Source: Persephonella sp. KM09-Lau-8 (GTDB lineage Bacteria > Aquificota > Aquificia > Aquificales > Hydrogenothermaceae). From it: DNA of 64,000 nt. The stretch lies in contig NZ_JNLL01000001.1 in the NCBI RefSeq assembly GCF_000703085.1, positions 1,054,001 through 1,118,000 of the forward strand, written 5' to 3'. The first letter of the stretch is position 1. Each line of letters starts with the position of its first letter. Under the pieces are notes generated by a model. It worked only from the letters and a program-made list of their open reading frames with translations. It made no database searches and had not been told where the DNA came from. The translations under genes and the position numbers were made by a program. Positions 1-9,418 of this stretch are shown here, piece after piece.

Positions 1-682
1 CATATTGCCTACGCTGTGTTCTTTTTAGATCTGCATGATGGGGAATTTGAAGTATTATTTTGCCGTTTTCATTTAGAATATCTTTAACTTCTCCTTCCAG
101 TGTGTATATGGCATCATCCCTTCTAAGAAAGATTATTTTTACCCTTTTCCCTTTCAAATCAGGGGGAGAAGCCAAATCAATCATAAGCCAGTACATATAT
201 TTTTCATCTTTATCATATAGGGAAACAGGGAATGTTTGATTTTGATAGTTGAGCCTACCCCCTTGAAATAGTTCAATGTCTTTGGTTGATGTAAGAGGAA
301 CAAATGGTGGAACAAAATCAAAACCTAATTTTTTACGGCTTTCTTTGATTAATTCCTCATCATAATTGGAGTTTTCATTTACATATTGGTCTATCACTTT
401 TTCAAAAGAGGCCTTTACTTCCAGTGATAAAAATGGATCCCTATTTAGTTTTTTGGAATACTTCCACAAAATATCTATTATTTTTTCTGATAAACCTTTT
501 TCTTTTGCATTTTTATAAAAAAGTTTTTTTAGGAATCTGGCTTTTATTGTTTTTCTAAAATAGAGAATAGCTATGAAAATCAGGACTAAAAATAGAATTA
601 TAAAAATCAAGAGAAGAATTTCTGTTATTTGCGTATCTGTTGCTGACTTAAAAGATTCAAGAGCTTTTAGTCTCTCGTCCAA
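1..682 (-). CDS. Membrane-anchored PilZ-domain protein, C-terminus beyond the window
   Basis: The reading frame is open from a TTG at 682 to the window edge (227 codons). Two in-frame TAA codons directly precede the TTG, so it is the most upstream possible start; an AGG lies about 8 bases before it. Residues about 20-45 form one hydrophobic helix followed by a basic stretch and a roughly 60-residue charged linker. The last visible residues contain RTQRR, which fits the RxxxR c-di-GMP-binding motif that opens a PilZ domain; the second half of the motif (D/NxSxxG) lies outside the window. PilZ proteins bind c-di-GMP and commonly adjust motility or surface polysaccharide. The single membrane anchor is unlike classical soluble YcgR. 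The PilZ call rests on the partial motif and general layout, so confidence is moderate. Confidence 0.6.
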   Translation of the reverse strand, partial: MDERLKALESFKSATDTQITEILLLIFIILFLVLIFIAILYFRKTIKARFLKKLFYKNAKEKGLSEKIIDILWKYSKKLNRDPFLSLEVKASFEKVIDQYVNENSNYDEELIKESRKKLGFDFVPPFVPLTSTKDIELFQGGRLNYQNQTFPVSLYDKDEKYMYWLMIDLASPPDLKGKRVKIIFLRRDDAIYTLEGEVKDILNENGKIILQIPHHADLKRTQRRQY

Positions 683-695
683 TTATTAACCTAAT

Positions 696-721
696 AAAAG
701 GGGGTAAAAACCCCCTTTTTT
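696..721 (-). terminator. Intrinsic terminator after glnA, usable in both directions
   Basis: A nine-base stem (AAAAGGGGG at 696-704 paired with CCCCCTTTT at 711-719) has a six-base loop and is followed by T residues on either strand. It sits 5 bases past the glnA stop codon and just upstream of the PilZ gene, so it separates the two units. Confidence 0.85.
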
Positions 722-725
722 ATTA

Positions 726-2153
726 TTAGATATCATAGTATAACTCAAATTCCTTAGGATGTGGAACAAGTCTGATGGCGTCAACTTCTTCCTGTTTTGT
801 TTCAATCCACATGTTAATGAAGTCTTCGTCCATAACTCCGCCTTTTGTGAGGAATTCCATATCTTCTTTGAGGGCATCAATTGCTTCCTGGAGAGAAGCT
901 GGAGTTGATGGAACATTTGCAAGCTCTTCTGGTGGAAGAGAGTAAATGTCTTTATCTAATGGTTCACCTGGGTGGATTTGGTTTTCGATACCATCAATTG
1001 CAGCCATTAAAAGTGCAACAAATGCAAGGTATGGGTTTGAAGATGCATCTGGAAATCTTACTTCAATTCTTTTGGCTTTTGGAGATGCTGAACCCATAGG
1101 TATTCTTATAGCAGCAGACCTGTTTCTTGCAGAGTAAGCAAGTCTTACTGGAGCTTCAAATCCTGGAACAAGTCTGTGGTAAGAGTTAGTTGTTGGGTTT
1201 GTGAATGCTGCAATAGCTTTTCCGTGTTTGATAATACCACCAATTGCGTAAAGTGCTATTTCAGAAAGGCCTGCATACTGGTCTCCTGCAAACTGGTTTT
1301 CACCATCTTTCCAGATAGAGAAGTGTGTATGCATACCAGAACCGTTATCACCTGCAATTGGCTTTGGAAGGAATGTTACATATTTTCCATGTCTGTATCC
1401 TACATTTCTGAGAACATATTTGTATTTGAGAACGTTGTCACCAGTTGTTACAAGGTCAGAAAATCTAAAGTTAATTTCACCCTGTCCAGCTGTTCCAACT
1501 TCGTGGTGTTCCCTTTCTACTGTGATACCAACTTCTTCAAGTGTTTTTACCATATCTCTTCTGATGTCAAACATCTTATCTAATGGTGGAACAGGGAAAT
1601 ATCCTCTTTTGTAAGGTGTTTTATATCCAAGGTTAGGCATTTCTTCTCTGCCTGTGTTCCACCAACCTTCAATAGAGTCTACTTCATAGTAAGAGTGGTT
1701 TGGACCATTGCTGAATTTGATATCGTCAAAGATAAAGAATTCTGCTTCAGGTCCAAAGTAAGCAATATCTCCAATACCTGTTGATTTGAGGAATTCAATA
1801 GCTTTTTTAGCTATCTGTCTTGGGTCTCTGTTGTATGGCTCTCTTGTGATAGGGTCAACAACATCACAGATTAATGATACTGTTGGGTCAGAGATAAATG
1901 GGTCAATAAATGCAGATTTTGGGTCAGGTATCAGGAGCATGTCTGATTCCTGAATGCCTTTCCAACCTCTAATTGAAGAACCATCAAATGGAATTCCATT
2001 TTCAAAGCTTTCAGCTGAAAATTCATGTGCTGGGATTGTCAGGTGTTGCCACTGACCAAAAGGGTCTGAAAATTTCAGGTCAATAAAAGCAATCCCTTTT
2101 TCTGAGATAACTCTTAAAACATCATCCGGTGTCTGACACTGTATCATTGCCAT
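726..2153 (-). CDS. glnA: Glutamine synthetase, type I
   Basis: Catalyses ATP-dependent amidation of glutamate, the main ammonium-assimilation step in the cytoplasm. The 475-residue length fits bacterial GSI. Visible signatures include the FDGSS region (about 57-60), the metal-site EAEFF (136-140), the KPIAGDNGSGMHTH ATP-site stretch (264-277) and NRSAAIRIP (344-352). Tyr404 in DIYSLPPEE matches the adenylylated tyrosine of enterobacterial GSI-beta, so control by adenylylation is possible, although no glnE lies here. The start is the ATG at 2153 because GGAGG lies 8 bases upstream; the longer TTG start at 2168 would overlap that site. It follows glnB by 31 bases in one operon. Confidence 0.97.
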   Translation of the reverse strand: MAMIQCQTPDDVLRVISEKGIAFIDLKFSDPFGQWQHLTIPAHEFSAESFENGIPFDGSSIRGWKGIQESDMLLIPDPKSAFIDPFISDPTVSLICDVVDPITREPYNRDPRQIAKKAIEFLKSTGIGDIAYFGPEAEFFIFDDIKFSNGPNHSYYEVDSIEGWWNTGREEMPNLGYKTPYKRGYFPVPPLDKMFDIRRDMVKTLEEVGITVEREHHEVGTAGQGEINFRFSDLVTTGDNVLKYKYVLRNVGYRHGKYVTFLPKPIAGDNGSGMHTHFSIWKDGENQFAGDQYAGLSEIALYAIGGIIKHGKAIAAFTNPTTNSYHRLVPGFEAPVRLAYSARNRSAAIRIPMGSASPKAKRIEVRFPDASSNPYLAFVALLMAAIDGIENQIHPGEPLDKDIYSLPPEELANVPSTPASLQEAIDALKEDMEFLTKGGVMDEDFINMWIETKQEEVDAIRLVPHPKEFELYYDI

Positions 2154-2184
2154 GAAAAATACCTCCAAAAAGTTTTATTTTCTA

Positions 2185-2574
<390 letters not shown>

Positions 2575-2614
2575 TTATTTTTAGTCAAATCTTAAACTTT
2601 CAGCATAATTTTTA

Positions 2615-2628
2615 TGCATATGAATGCA
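2615..2628. promoter_or_regulatory. Inverted repeat upstream of the glnB promoter, possible activator site
   Basis: TGCAT, four bases, ATGCA lies about 55-65 bp upstream of the sigma-54 core. That is near the usual distance for an NtrC-type enhancer, whose consensus starts and ends with TGCA. The match is partial and the site is single. Confidence 0.35.
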
Positions 2629-2634
2629 CATCAT

Positions 2635-4059
2635 TTAAGCATTCAGGTCAAAAACAACCACTTTTATTTCTGTATAATCCTCAATTGCAAACTTTGGTCC
2701 TTCTCTTCCTATTCCGCTTCCCTTTACTCCTCCATAAGGCATATTGTCTGCCCTGAATGTAGGTATGTCATTTATGATTACACCGCCTACTTCTGCATTC
2801 TCAATGAATTTCCATGCATTTTTTATGTTATTCGTGAAGACTCCCACCTGAAGACCATAATTGGATTTGTTTACCAGTGCCAGTGCTTCATCCATATCCT
2901 TAAATTTTTTTACTGTAACAACTGGAGCAAATGCTTCCTCATAGAATAATTTGGTTTCTTCCGGCACATCTACTACCACTGTAGGTTTGAATATAGTTTT
3001 TTCTGCTTCACCACCTGTTGCAACTTTAGCTCCTTTTTCAACAGCTTCCTGAATCCATGACTGGATTCTATTTACCTCATCTACGGTTATTATAGGTCCC
3101 ACATCTGTTTCTTCATCCATAGGGTCTCCAAATTTAAGTTTTGAAACTTCCTGTTTTAATAGTTCATAAAATCTATCTGCAACTTTTTCATGGACCAGTA
3201 TTCTTTGAACTGATATACAGACCTGTCCTGCAACTGCAAATCCACCTGCAACAGCTTTTTTAGCTGCAAGCTCAAGGTTGGCATCTTCATCAACCACAAC
3301 AGCGGAGTTAGAACCAAGCTCCATAACAATTTTTTTCAGTCCTGCCTGTTTTGCTATTATTTCACCTACTTTAAGGGAGCCTGTAAAAGAAACCACTCTA
3401 ACATCTGGATGGGTTGTCATTGCCTGTCCAACATCTGCAAAACCAGGGATGATAGAAACTGCTTCTTCTGGAACTCCGGCTTCCAGAAACAGCTCACATA
3501 GCATTGTCGGAGAAAGTGGTGTTCTTTCGCTGGGTTTCAGAACAAACGGACAACCTGCCGCAATTGAAGGGGCTATTTTATGGGCTGTAAGATTAAGTGG
3601 AAAATTAAAAGGTGTTATAGCCGCAACAATGCCGGCTGGTTCTCTGAAATAAAAGCCTTTTTTACCTTTACCATTGGGAGAAGCATCTATATGAACATAC
3701 TCACCTTCTATTCTTTTGGCTTCCTCGGCTGATAAGGTGATAGTGTTAATTGCCCTTTCAACTTCTGTTCTGGCTTCTCTTATTGTTTTTCCTACTTCAT
3801 AAACAATTGTTCTGGCAAACTCTTCTTTTCTTTCTTCAAGAAGATTTGCTACTTTCAGGAGAATTTTGTATTTTTCGTAAGAGGATAGTTCCTTTAGTTT
3901 TTGAAGGCCAATTTTTGCTTTTTCTATGGCCTTTTGGACATCTTCAGGGGAGCCTTTTGGAACTTCTCCGATTTTTTCCTGGGTGTAGGGATAAATAACA
4001 TCTATTTTTTCTTCTTTATCTACCCTCTGCCCACCAATTATCATCGGAAGTTTTATCAT
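2635..4059 (-). CDS. NAD(P)-dependent aldehyde dehydrogenase
   Basis: A 474-residue ALDH-superfamily enzyme that oxidises an aldehyde to the acid with NAD(P). Catalytic residues are in place: Asn152 in TPFNFPLN, Lys175 in VLKPSERT, Glu247 in VMELGSNSAVV and the nucleophile Cys281 in GQVCISVQRI. The GQVCISVQR context resembles the lactaldehyde/succinate-semialdehyde/phosphonoacetaldehyde group of ALDHs, but the substrate cannot be told from sequence alone. The ATG has GGAGGG nine bases upstream. The gene is divergent from ruvA and ends just before the glnB regulatory region; nothing nearby points to a pathway. Confidence 0.9.
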   Translation of the reverse strand: MIKLPMIIGGQRVDKEEKIDVIYPYTQEKIGEVPKGSPEDVQKAIEKAKIGLQKLKELSSYEKYKILLKVANLLEERKEEFARTIVYEVGKTIREARTEVERAINTITLSAEEAKRIEGEYVHIDASPNGKGKKGFYFREPAGIVAAITPFNFPLNLTAHKIAPSIAAGCPFVLKPSERTPLSPTMLCELFLEAGVPEEAVSIIPGFADVGQAMTTHPDVRVVSFTGSLKVGEIIAKQAGLKKIVMELGSNSAVVVDEDANLELAAKKAVAGGFAVAGQVCISVQRILVHEKVADRFYELLKQEVSKLKFGDPMDEETDVGPIITVDEVNRIQSWIQEAVEKGAKVATGGEAEKTIFKPTVVVDVPEETKLFYEEAFAPVVTVKKFKDMDEALALVNKSNYGLQVGVFTNNIKNAWKFIENAEVGGVIINDIPTFRADNMPYGGVKGSGIGREGPKFAIEDYTEIKVVVFDLNA

Positions 4060-4123
4060 GGTTGTATGCCCTCCTGACTTTATATTATTTTAATACAAAA
4101 TTGTTAAATTTTGGGGAGATTTA

Positions 4124-4660
4124 ATGATTGAGTTTATTCAGGGAAATATTGTTGAAAAAAATAAAGATTATATTGTTGTGGAAAAAGGGGGAGTTGGATT
4201 TAAGATTTATGTGCCATATGAAATTGAGGATGGAAAGGTATATACAAAATTAGTAGTTAGAGAAGATGGATTTTTTCTATATGGGTTCAAAAACAGAGAA
4301 GATAGGGATTTGTTTGAACAGCTTACGGGTATAACAGGAATAGGTGTAAAGCATGCTTTTTCTATTTTAAAAAGATTTACCGGTGGAGAGGTTATACAGA
4401 TTATAGATGAAGGGGATGTTCAGGCTTTAATGGATGTGCCAGGAATAGGCAAAAAAACCGCCCAGAGAATTATTTTTGAGCTTAAAGGAAAATTACAGTT
4501 TTTTGAAAATGAGTTATTAGAGGATATTGTAAATGCTCTGTTATCCCTTGGTTTTGAAAAAAAGGATGCAGTATGGGCTGCCAGAGAAGCCCTGAAAGAA
4601 ACCAAAGAGCTTGAAATTGCAATAAAAAAAGCCCTTCAAAAACTGTCTGAAAAAGGATAG
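4124..4660 (+). CDS. ruvA: Holliday junction branch migration protein RuvA
   Basis: A 178-residue DNA-binding subunit that forms a tetramer on Holliday junctions and loads the RuvB helicase. The N-terminal OB-fold domain (1-62) is followed by two helix-hairpin-helix motifs, TGITGIGVKHAFSIL and DVPGIGKKTAQRII, and a short C-terminal domain III that would contact RuvB. The linker between domains II and III is short, giving a protein smaller than the 203-residue E. coli form. GGGGAG precedes the ATG. ruvB and ruvC are not in the window. Confidence 0.95.
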   Translation: MIEFIQGNIVEKNKDYIVVEKGGVGFKIYVPYEIEDGKVYTKLVVREDGFFLYGFKNREDRDLFEQLTGITGIGVKHAFSILKRFTGGEVIQIIDEGDVQALMDVPGIGKKTAQRIIFELKGKLQFFENELLEDIVNALLSLGFEKKDAVWAAREALKETKELEIAIKKALQKLSEKG

Positions 4661-4701
4661 AATTTTATAGCTTTATATAAAAATTATAAAGGTGTAGGAA
4701 G

Positions 4702-5649
4702 GTGTGGATTTTAGGCGAACATGATGAACCTGTAAGAAAGACCCGTAAATCTATACTGGAGCTTGTTGGAAATACTCCTTTAATAAAATTAGAAAAATCC
4801 CTTCCAGATGATATAAAGGAAAAACCTGTTGAGATTTACGCAAAATTAGAAGGATACAATCCAGGTGGTTCTGTTAAAGATAGACCTGCCACCAGAATGA
4901 TTGTTGAGGCCATTCAGTCTGGCAAATTAACAAAGGATAAAATTATTCTGGATGCTACCTCAGGTAATACAGGTATTGCACTTGCTATGGTTGGAACTGC
5001 TCTGGGTTATAAAGTAGAATTGGCAATGCCCTCCAATGTAAGTGAAGAGAGGAAAAGAATTATTCAGGCATACGGAGCCAAAATACATTATACAGACCCT
5101 TTACAAAGCACAGACGGAGCGATTTTGTATGTTAGAGAGCTTATAGAAAAATATCCGGATAAATATTATTACATTGACCAGTATAACAATGATGCCAACT
5201 GGCGTTCCCATTTTTATTCAACCGCTGTTGAGATATGGAACCAGACCAACCAGAGAATAACCCATTTTATAGCCGGTATTGGAACTGGTGGAACTATAAT
5301 GGGGACAGGAAGAAGATTAAAAATTTTTAATCCTGATATCCAAATAATAGGAGTTCAGCCAGATAGCCCATTCCACGGAATAGAGGGACTCAAATATATA
5401 GAGACATCTATCAAACCTGGAATATTTGATGAAAACAGGCTGGACAGGACAATGTTTATTGGGACTGATATTGCTTATGAAAGGGCAAGAAGTCTTGCCA
5501 GAAAAGAAGGGGTATTCGTAGGACAGTCGTCAGGGGCTGCCTTTGAGGCTGCTATCCAGATTGCAAGGGAAATAGACGAAGGAGTTATTGTCTTTGTATG
5601 TCCTGACGGCGGTGAAAAATACCTGACAACTGCCCTGTGGGAGATTTAA
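4702..5649 (+). CDS. cysM: PLP-dependent cysteine synthase, CysM/CysK family
   Basis: Makes cysteine from an activated serine and a sulfide donor using pyridoxal phosphate. The PLP lysine is Lys59 in NPGGSVKDR; the substrate loop SGNTGIA and the phosphate-binding GTGGTIMGTGR are complete, and the C-terminal DGGEKYLTT is typical. MPSNVSEERK resembles CysM more than CysK, so O-phosphoserine or thiosulfate use is possible but undecided. The GTG at 4702 is the only common start codon between the upstream in-frame TAA (4687) and the conserved core; AAAGG lies about nine bases before it. The 3' end overlaps gpgS, on the other strand, by four bases. Confidence 0.88.
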   Translation: MWILGEHDEPVRKTRKSILELVGNTPLIKLEKSLPDDIKEKPVEIYAKLEGYNPGGSVKDRPATRMIVEAIQSGKLTKDKIILDATSGNTGIALAMVGTALGYKVELAMPSNVSEERKRIIQAYGAKIHYTDPLQSTDGAILYVRELIEKYPDKYYYIDQYNNDANWRSHFYSTAVEIWNQTNQRITHFIAGIGTGGTIMGTGRRLKIFNPDIQIIGVQPDSPFHGIEGLKYIETSIKPGIFDENRLDRTMFIGTDIAYERARSLARKEGVFVGQSSGAAFEAAIQIAREIDEGVIVFVCPDGGEKYLTTALWEI

Positions 5650-6860
5650 GGGTCTTTATTATCTGCCTCAACTGCTGCAATAAGCTTTTCTGATATATCA
5701 GGTAAAGCTGCCCTTACACGAACCCATGCAGACATCAATGGAACGCCTATAGGGTCATTTCTAAAATCATCTTCTGCCAGTTTAAGAGCTTCCACAAAGG
5801 CTTCTATGGCTTCAATTTCTGCATGTCTGTCATACTCAAGTCCATTTATAAGAGAGAGGGCATTATATTTTTCTATTGCATATCTTGCTTCCTGTAGATA
5901 AGTGGTCAGTAATGTTCTGAAGAATCCTCCTGAAAAAACAAATCCATCATGTGCAAGAACTCTAAATAGTGTTTTTGCTATATCAGACGCCATTTTAACA
6001 AGTCCAACAGATGTTTCTCCTTTTTTTATTTTTTGATGTTTATGTTCATAAGTTTCCATTACCTCAACCTGACATACACGGTTGAAAGATGTATTGTTAT
6101 AAACTTCACTTAACATTGAAACTTCTAAACCCCATGTTGGGGAAATTCTAATTCCCCTTGCCAAACTTCTGATAAATGCAAACTCTCCAGAAAGGGCATA
6201 TCTAAAACTATCAAGATATATGAGAAATTGCTTGTATCCCAGAATTTTCATTAATGCCCTGATAAGAGGGGTATAAAAAAGTCTTGTTACTCTACCATAC
6301 AGTTTATTGGTTACCCGTGCGTAATACCCTTTTGCAAACTCAAAGTCCAGTGCAGGAGAGACAACAGGATAAAGCAACCTTGCAGGAAGTTCACGGGAAT
6401 AGTTAACAATATCACAATCATGTAATGCTATTGCATAAGCATTAACATCAGAAAGAATATATCCAAGGCTCATCCATACAGACCTGCCTTTACCGGGAAT
6501 ATCAACAGTAAATCCTGCTTCTCTGAGGAGTTTATACAGCTCTTGCATTCTGGGGCCATCATGCCAGATAACATCAACCTGTGTAGGAATTTCTGACATT
6601 ATTTTTTTAACTTTTCTAAATTCTTCCTCTGAGGCTCGATCAAGGGATAAAACTATTTTGTATAGATATCTTATTTTTTTAAGTTCCTCAACTATTTTAG
6701 GCATTGCTGGACCTTCAAATTCTGAATATAGAGCAGGTAGGAGTAATACCATATTTCTTCTTTTTGCAAAAAGCTCCAGCTCGTATTCCAGCTCCTCTAA
6801 ACTTCTTGTGTTAAATCTTTGAAGAGTTGTTATAACACCATTCTGGAAAAAGTCTGCCAT
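5646..6860 (-). CDS. gpgS: Glucosyl-3-phosphoglycerate synthase
   Basis: Transfers glucose from an NDP-glucose to 3-phosphoglycerate, the first step of two-step glucosylglycerate synthesis. The 404-residue protein has a GT-A fold layout: strand LLPALYSE near 40, the IPGKGRS loop at 121-127, a DCD metal motif at 148-150, and an acceptor region around SGEFAFIRSLARGIRISPTWGLEVSML. These match the GT81 family. The gpgS/gpgP pair has been characterised biochemically in Persephonella marina. AGGAGGG precedes the ATG. It is the last gene of the cluster, 13 bases after ggs. Glucosylglycerate is a compatible solute, so the role is osmotic or heat adaptation. Confidence 0.88.
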   Translation of the reverse strand: MADFFQNGVITTLQRFNTRSLEELEYELELFAKRRNMVLLLPALYSEFEGPAMPKIVEELKKIRYLYKIVLSLDRASEEEFRKVKKIMSEIPTQVDVIWHDGPRMQELYKLLREAGFTVDIPGKGRSVWMSLGYILSDVNAYAIALHDCDIVNYSRELPARLLYPVVSPALDFEFAKGYYARVTNKLYGRVTRLFYTPLIRALMKILGYKQFLIYLDSFRYALSGEFAFIRSLARGIRISPTWGLEVSMLSEVYNNTSFNRVCQVEVMETYEHKHQKIKKGETSVGLVKMASDIAKTLFRVLAHDGFVFSGGFFRTLLTTYLQEARYAIEKYNALSLINGLEYDRHAEIEAIEAFVEALKLAEDDFRNDPIGVPLMSAWVRVRAALPDISEKLIAAVEADNKDP

Positions 6861-6873
6861 AAAAACCCTCCTT

Positions 6874-8121
6874 TCACCATATTTTTATTAAGTAATCCTT
6901 CATATTTTCAAAGATTTCAGCCTGTTTGTTGTAGTATTCTTCGGCTTCATCATCTGCCTTATCCCTGAGTTCGTTTACCAGAGAGGCAACCCTTGCATTG
7001 TAAAGGGGTATCATTGTATCAAGGAGTTTGAATTTCTGTCTTGGTGTTGCATGGAAATAGGATGCATACCTATACACAACACGAACCCAGTTTTCAATTG
7101 GAAATATGAAATTTTCTAAATTTTCTTCCATATATAACCTTTTTATTAGTCTGAAATCTTCTTCTTCTAAAATAGATTTCCACACACCACCAAAGTTGTT
7201 ATAACCAATTTTGAAATACTCAATAAGTCCCTGCTGGTCTATTTCAAAAGGCTCCGGTTCCTGTCCAACATAATCTCCAAGCACTGGAACATCTTTTGAA
7301 CCTTTTATATTTTTCCAGTAGGATTCATATTCCTCCATTAGCTTAAAAATAGTTCCAACTACTTCCCTATACATCTGGGACAAATCTTTTCCCGGGTCTT
7401 TCTCCTGATGGATTTTTGCTCCAAGTCTTGCCTGACAGATTTTATAGCCATCTACAATTGCAGTTGTTGTCATCCATATATCTATTCCGAATTTCGCAAC
7501 CTCTGTTTCCCAAACATCTTTATCAAGGTAGTCCTTTACCAGTTTATAGGACATACCAAAGTCACCGCCGATTGGCTGGCGGATTCTGTATCCATAAAGA
7601 GCACGGGTAAGGTTATAAGCAATAGTGTTTGTTATTGTTCCATCAAATTTATATCTTTTGTAGTAGGGACATACATAATCATATCCCTGATATATAGGCT
7701 CAATTACGTTTTTTACCCATTCTGGAGTGATAGATTTAAGGTCTGAGTCAAATGTGGCAACTGCTTCCGCTTTCAGAAATTCTGCAGCCTCAAAAACAGC
7801 CCTTAGAGCTGAGCCTTTACCTGGAATTCCTCTGTATATGGTTACTATTTTTTCTATGTTATATCTGGAAATATCTGTTTCCTCAGCTATTTCCCTCGTA
7901 TCATCTGTAGACCCTCCATCTGAAACAAATATTAAACATTTTTTATCCTTAAAGTATCTATCCAATCCTTCTGCTACCTGCTCTATAACATGGGATATAG
8001 TTGTCTGGCTATAGTATGCAGGAATACCCACCACTATGTCTGCATATCCAAGGCGTTCTATCTTTTTTCTGGCATCTTCCCGTAGAGCTGTTGAAAATCT
8101 TGTAGGTGGTAATAAAAGCAT
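6874..8121 (-). CDS. ggs: Family-2-like glycosyltransferase, probable single-step glucosylglycerate synthase
   Basis: A 415-residue GT-A glycosyltransferase. N-terminal IVVGIPAYYSQTTISHVI and VSDGGSTDDT form the nucleotide site, IPGKGSALR binds donor phosphate, and DSD at 125-127 is the metal motif; IGGDFGMS and FGIDIWMTTTAI follow. A single-step Ggs joining glucose directly to D-glycerate is known from Persephonella marina in addition to GpgS/GpgP, and this gene lies between a glycerate kinase and gpgS. The exact acceptor is inferred; a related hexosyl-phosphoglycerate synthase is the alternative. The ATG at 8121 was chosen because GGAGGATAAA precedes it; that site overlaps the stop codon of the upstream kinase gene. 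Confidence 0.7.
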   Translation of the reverse strand: MLLLPPTRFSTALREDARKKIERLGYADIVVGIPAYYSQTTISHVIEQVAEGLDRYFKDKKCLIFVSDGGSTDDTREIAEETDISRYNIEKIVTIYRGIPGKGSALRAVFEAAEFLKAEAVATFDSDLKSITPEWVKNVIEPIYQGYDYVCPYYKRYKFDGTITNTIAYNLTRALYGYRIRQPIGGDFGMSYKLVKDYLDKDVWETEVAKFGIDIWMTTTAIVDGYKICQARLGAKIHQEKDPGKDLSQMYREVVGTIFKLMEEYESYWKNIKGSKDVPVLGDYVGQEPEPFEIDQQGLIEYFKIGYNNFGGVWKSILEEEDFRLIKRLYMEENLENFIFPIENWVRVVYRYASYFHATPRQKFKLLDTMIPLYNARVASLVNELRDKADDEAEEYYNKQAEIFENMKDYLIKIW

Positions 8122-8122
8122 T

Positions 8123-9418
8123 TTATCCTCCTGCAATTAATATAGAAATATCCATCACATTGGTTCCTGTTGGACCTGTTATGATTAAGTCTCCTGTTTG
8201 TTTGAAAAAGTTATATGAATCATTGTTTTCAAGATACTCGTCAATATTTAAACCAAGTTTTTTTGCCTTTTCATAGCTACTCTTATCTATCACTGCTCCT
8301 GCTGCATCTGAGTTGCCATCTATTCCATCTGTTCCTCCGGAAAGCAGAACTATATTGTCTATATTTTTTATTTCCTGCAGAGCAGAAAGGCAGAATTCCT
8401 GATTTCTACCTCCTTTGCCATTTCCCCGGACTGTTACCGTTGTCTCTCCTCCCATCAGAATACATACAGGTGGTCTGAATGGATTGCCGGATTTTTTGAT
8501 TTCTTTTCCTATTGCTGTAACTGCCTTGGCCACTTCCCGTGCCTCACCTTTTAACTGTGAAGTAAGGATGTAGGCAGGTATTTTTTCTTCTGCTTTTTGT
8601 TTTGCTTTTTGTAAAGCTATTAGATTACTACCTATTATGTAATGTTTTATATTTGGGTTTTCTGATTTTGGTGTGTCTGGGATTTCTCCTTTTAGACCTT
8701 TTAATATTACCTGACGGACAGATTCTGGGATTTTGTCTGTAAGGTTATATTTTTTCAAAACATTGTAAGCATCCTCAAAGGTTGAAGTATCATAATACAT
8801 GGGTGCTGAACCTATTGTGAAAAGGTCATCCCCGATAACATCAGAAATAACCAGAACTATGCCTCTGGCTTTTGTATATGAGGCAAGTCTGCCTCCTTTT
8901 ATCATGGATATATGTTTCCGGATAATATTTATTTCTTCTATTGGAACTGAATAGGATAAAAGGGTATTTGTTAGTTTTTTCAGATCTTCAAGGGTTATAG
9001 GGGGAATAGGCTTTTCTATTAATGCAGAGCTACCACCTGAAAGTAGATATATAAAAAAATCATTCTCGTTTAAGTCTTTTAGGCTATTTATTAGTTCTTC
9101 GGCACCTTTTAGACTGTTTTCATTTGGGACAGGGTGTCCTCCTTGAATTACTTTTATTTTTCTTAATGGCTCATAGTAATTACAGACTACCAGTCCGTTT
9201 GCAATTTTATCTCCAAGGATATTTTCAAGAACTTTTGCCATTTCAATGGAGGCTTTACCACTTCCAAAGATATGGATTTTTTCTGGAATCTGGTAGTTAT
9301 CACCGGAAATTATGAGTTTATGATTAGTAATTTTTAAAGCTTCAGGAATAAGATTTTTAGGTTTTACACTCTCCACAGCATATAAAAATATATCAACTGC
9401 CATCTGGCGTAAATTCAT
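8123..9418 (-). CDS. Glycerate 2-kinase, MOFRL family
   Basis: A 431-residue protein of the GckA/TtuD family, with an N-terminal GCK-type domain (IHIFGSGKASIEMA, then QGGHPVPNENS and LLSGGSSALIEKP) and a C-terminal MOFRL domain (CILMGGETTVTVRGNGKGGRNQEFCL, then SGGTDGIDGNSDAAGA). The family phosphorylates D-glycerate to 2-phosphoglycerate; older annotations call it hydroxypyruvate reductase. In this cluster it could draw D-glycerate away from, or recover it after, glucosylglycerate metabolism. It overlaps gpgP by 26 bases, but GGAGAC six bases before the ATG supports this start. Confidence 0.85.
   Translation of the reverse strand: MNLRQMAVDIFLYAVESVKPKNLIPEALKITNHKLIISGDNYQIPEKIHIFGSGKASIEMAKVLENILGDKIANGLVVCNYYEPLRKIKVIQGGHPVPNENSLKGAEELINSLKDLNENDFFIYLLSGGSSALIEKPIPPITLEDLKKLTNTLLSYSVPIEEINIIRKHISMIKGGRLASYTKARGIVLVISDVIGDDLFTIGSAPMYYDTSTFEDAYNVLKKYNLTDKIPESVRQVILKGLKGEIPDTPKSENPNIKHYIIGSNLIALQKAKQKAEEKIPAYILTSQLKGEAREVAKAVTAIGKEIKKSGNPFRPPVCILMGGETTVTVRGNGKGGRNQEFCLSALQEIKNIDNIVLLSGGTDGIDGNSDAAGAVIDKSSYEKAKKLGLNIDEYLENNDSYNFFKQTGDLIITGPTGTNVMDISILIAGG

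Noticed and set aside
686-922. 78-residue minus-strand open frame overlapping the end of glnA and its terminator
   Set aside because: It overlaps the C-terminal end of glnA in another frame, runs through the terminator and has no recognisable domain.
1176-1583. 135-residue plus-strand frame inside glnA
   Set aside because: It is an antisense shadow of the highly conserved glnA, Cys/Phe-rich without any motif.
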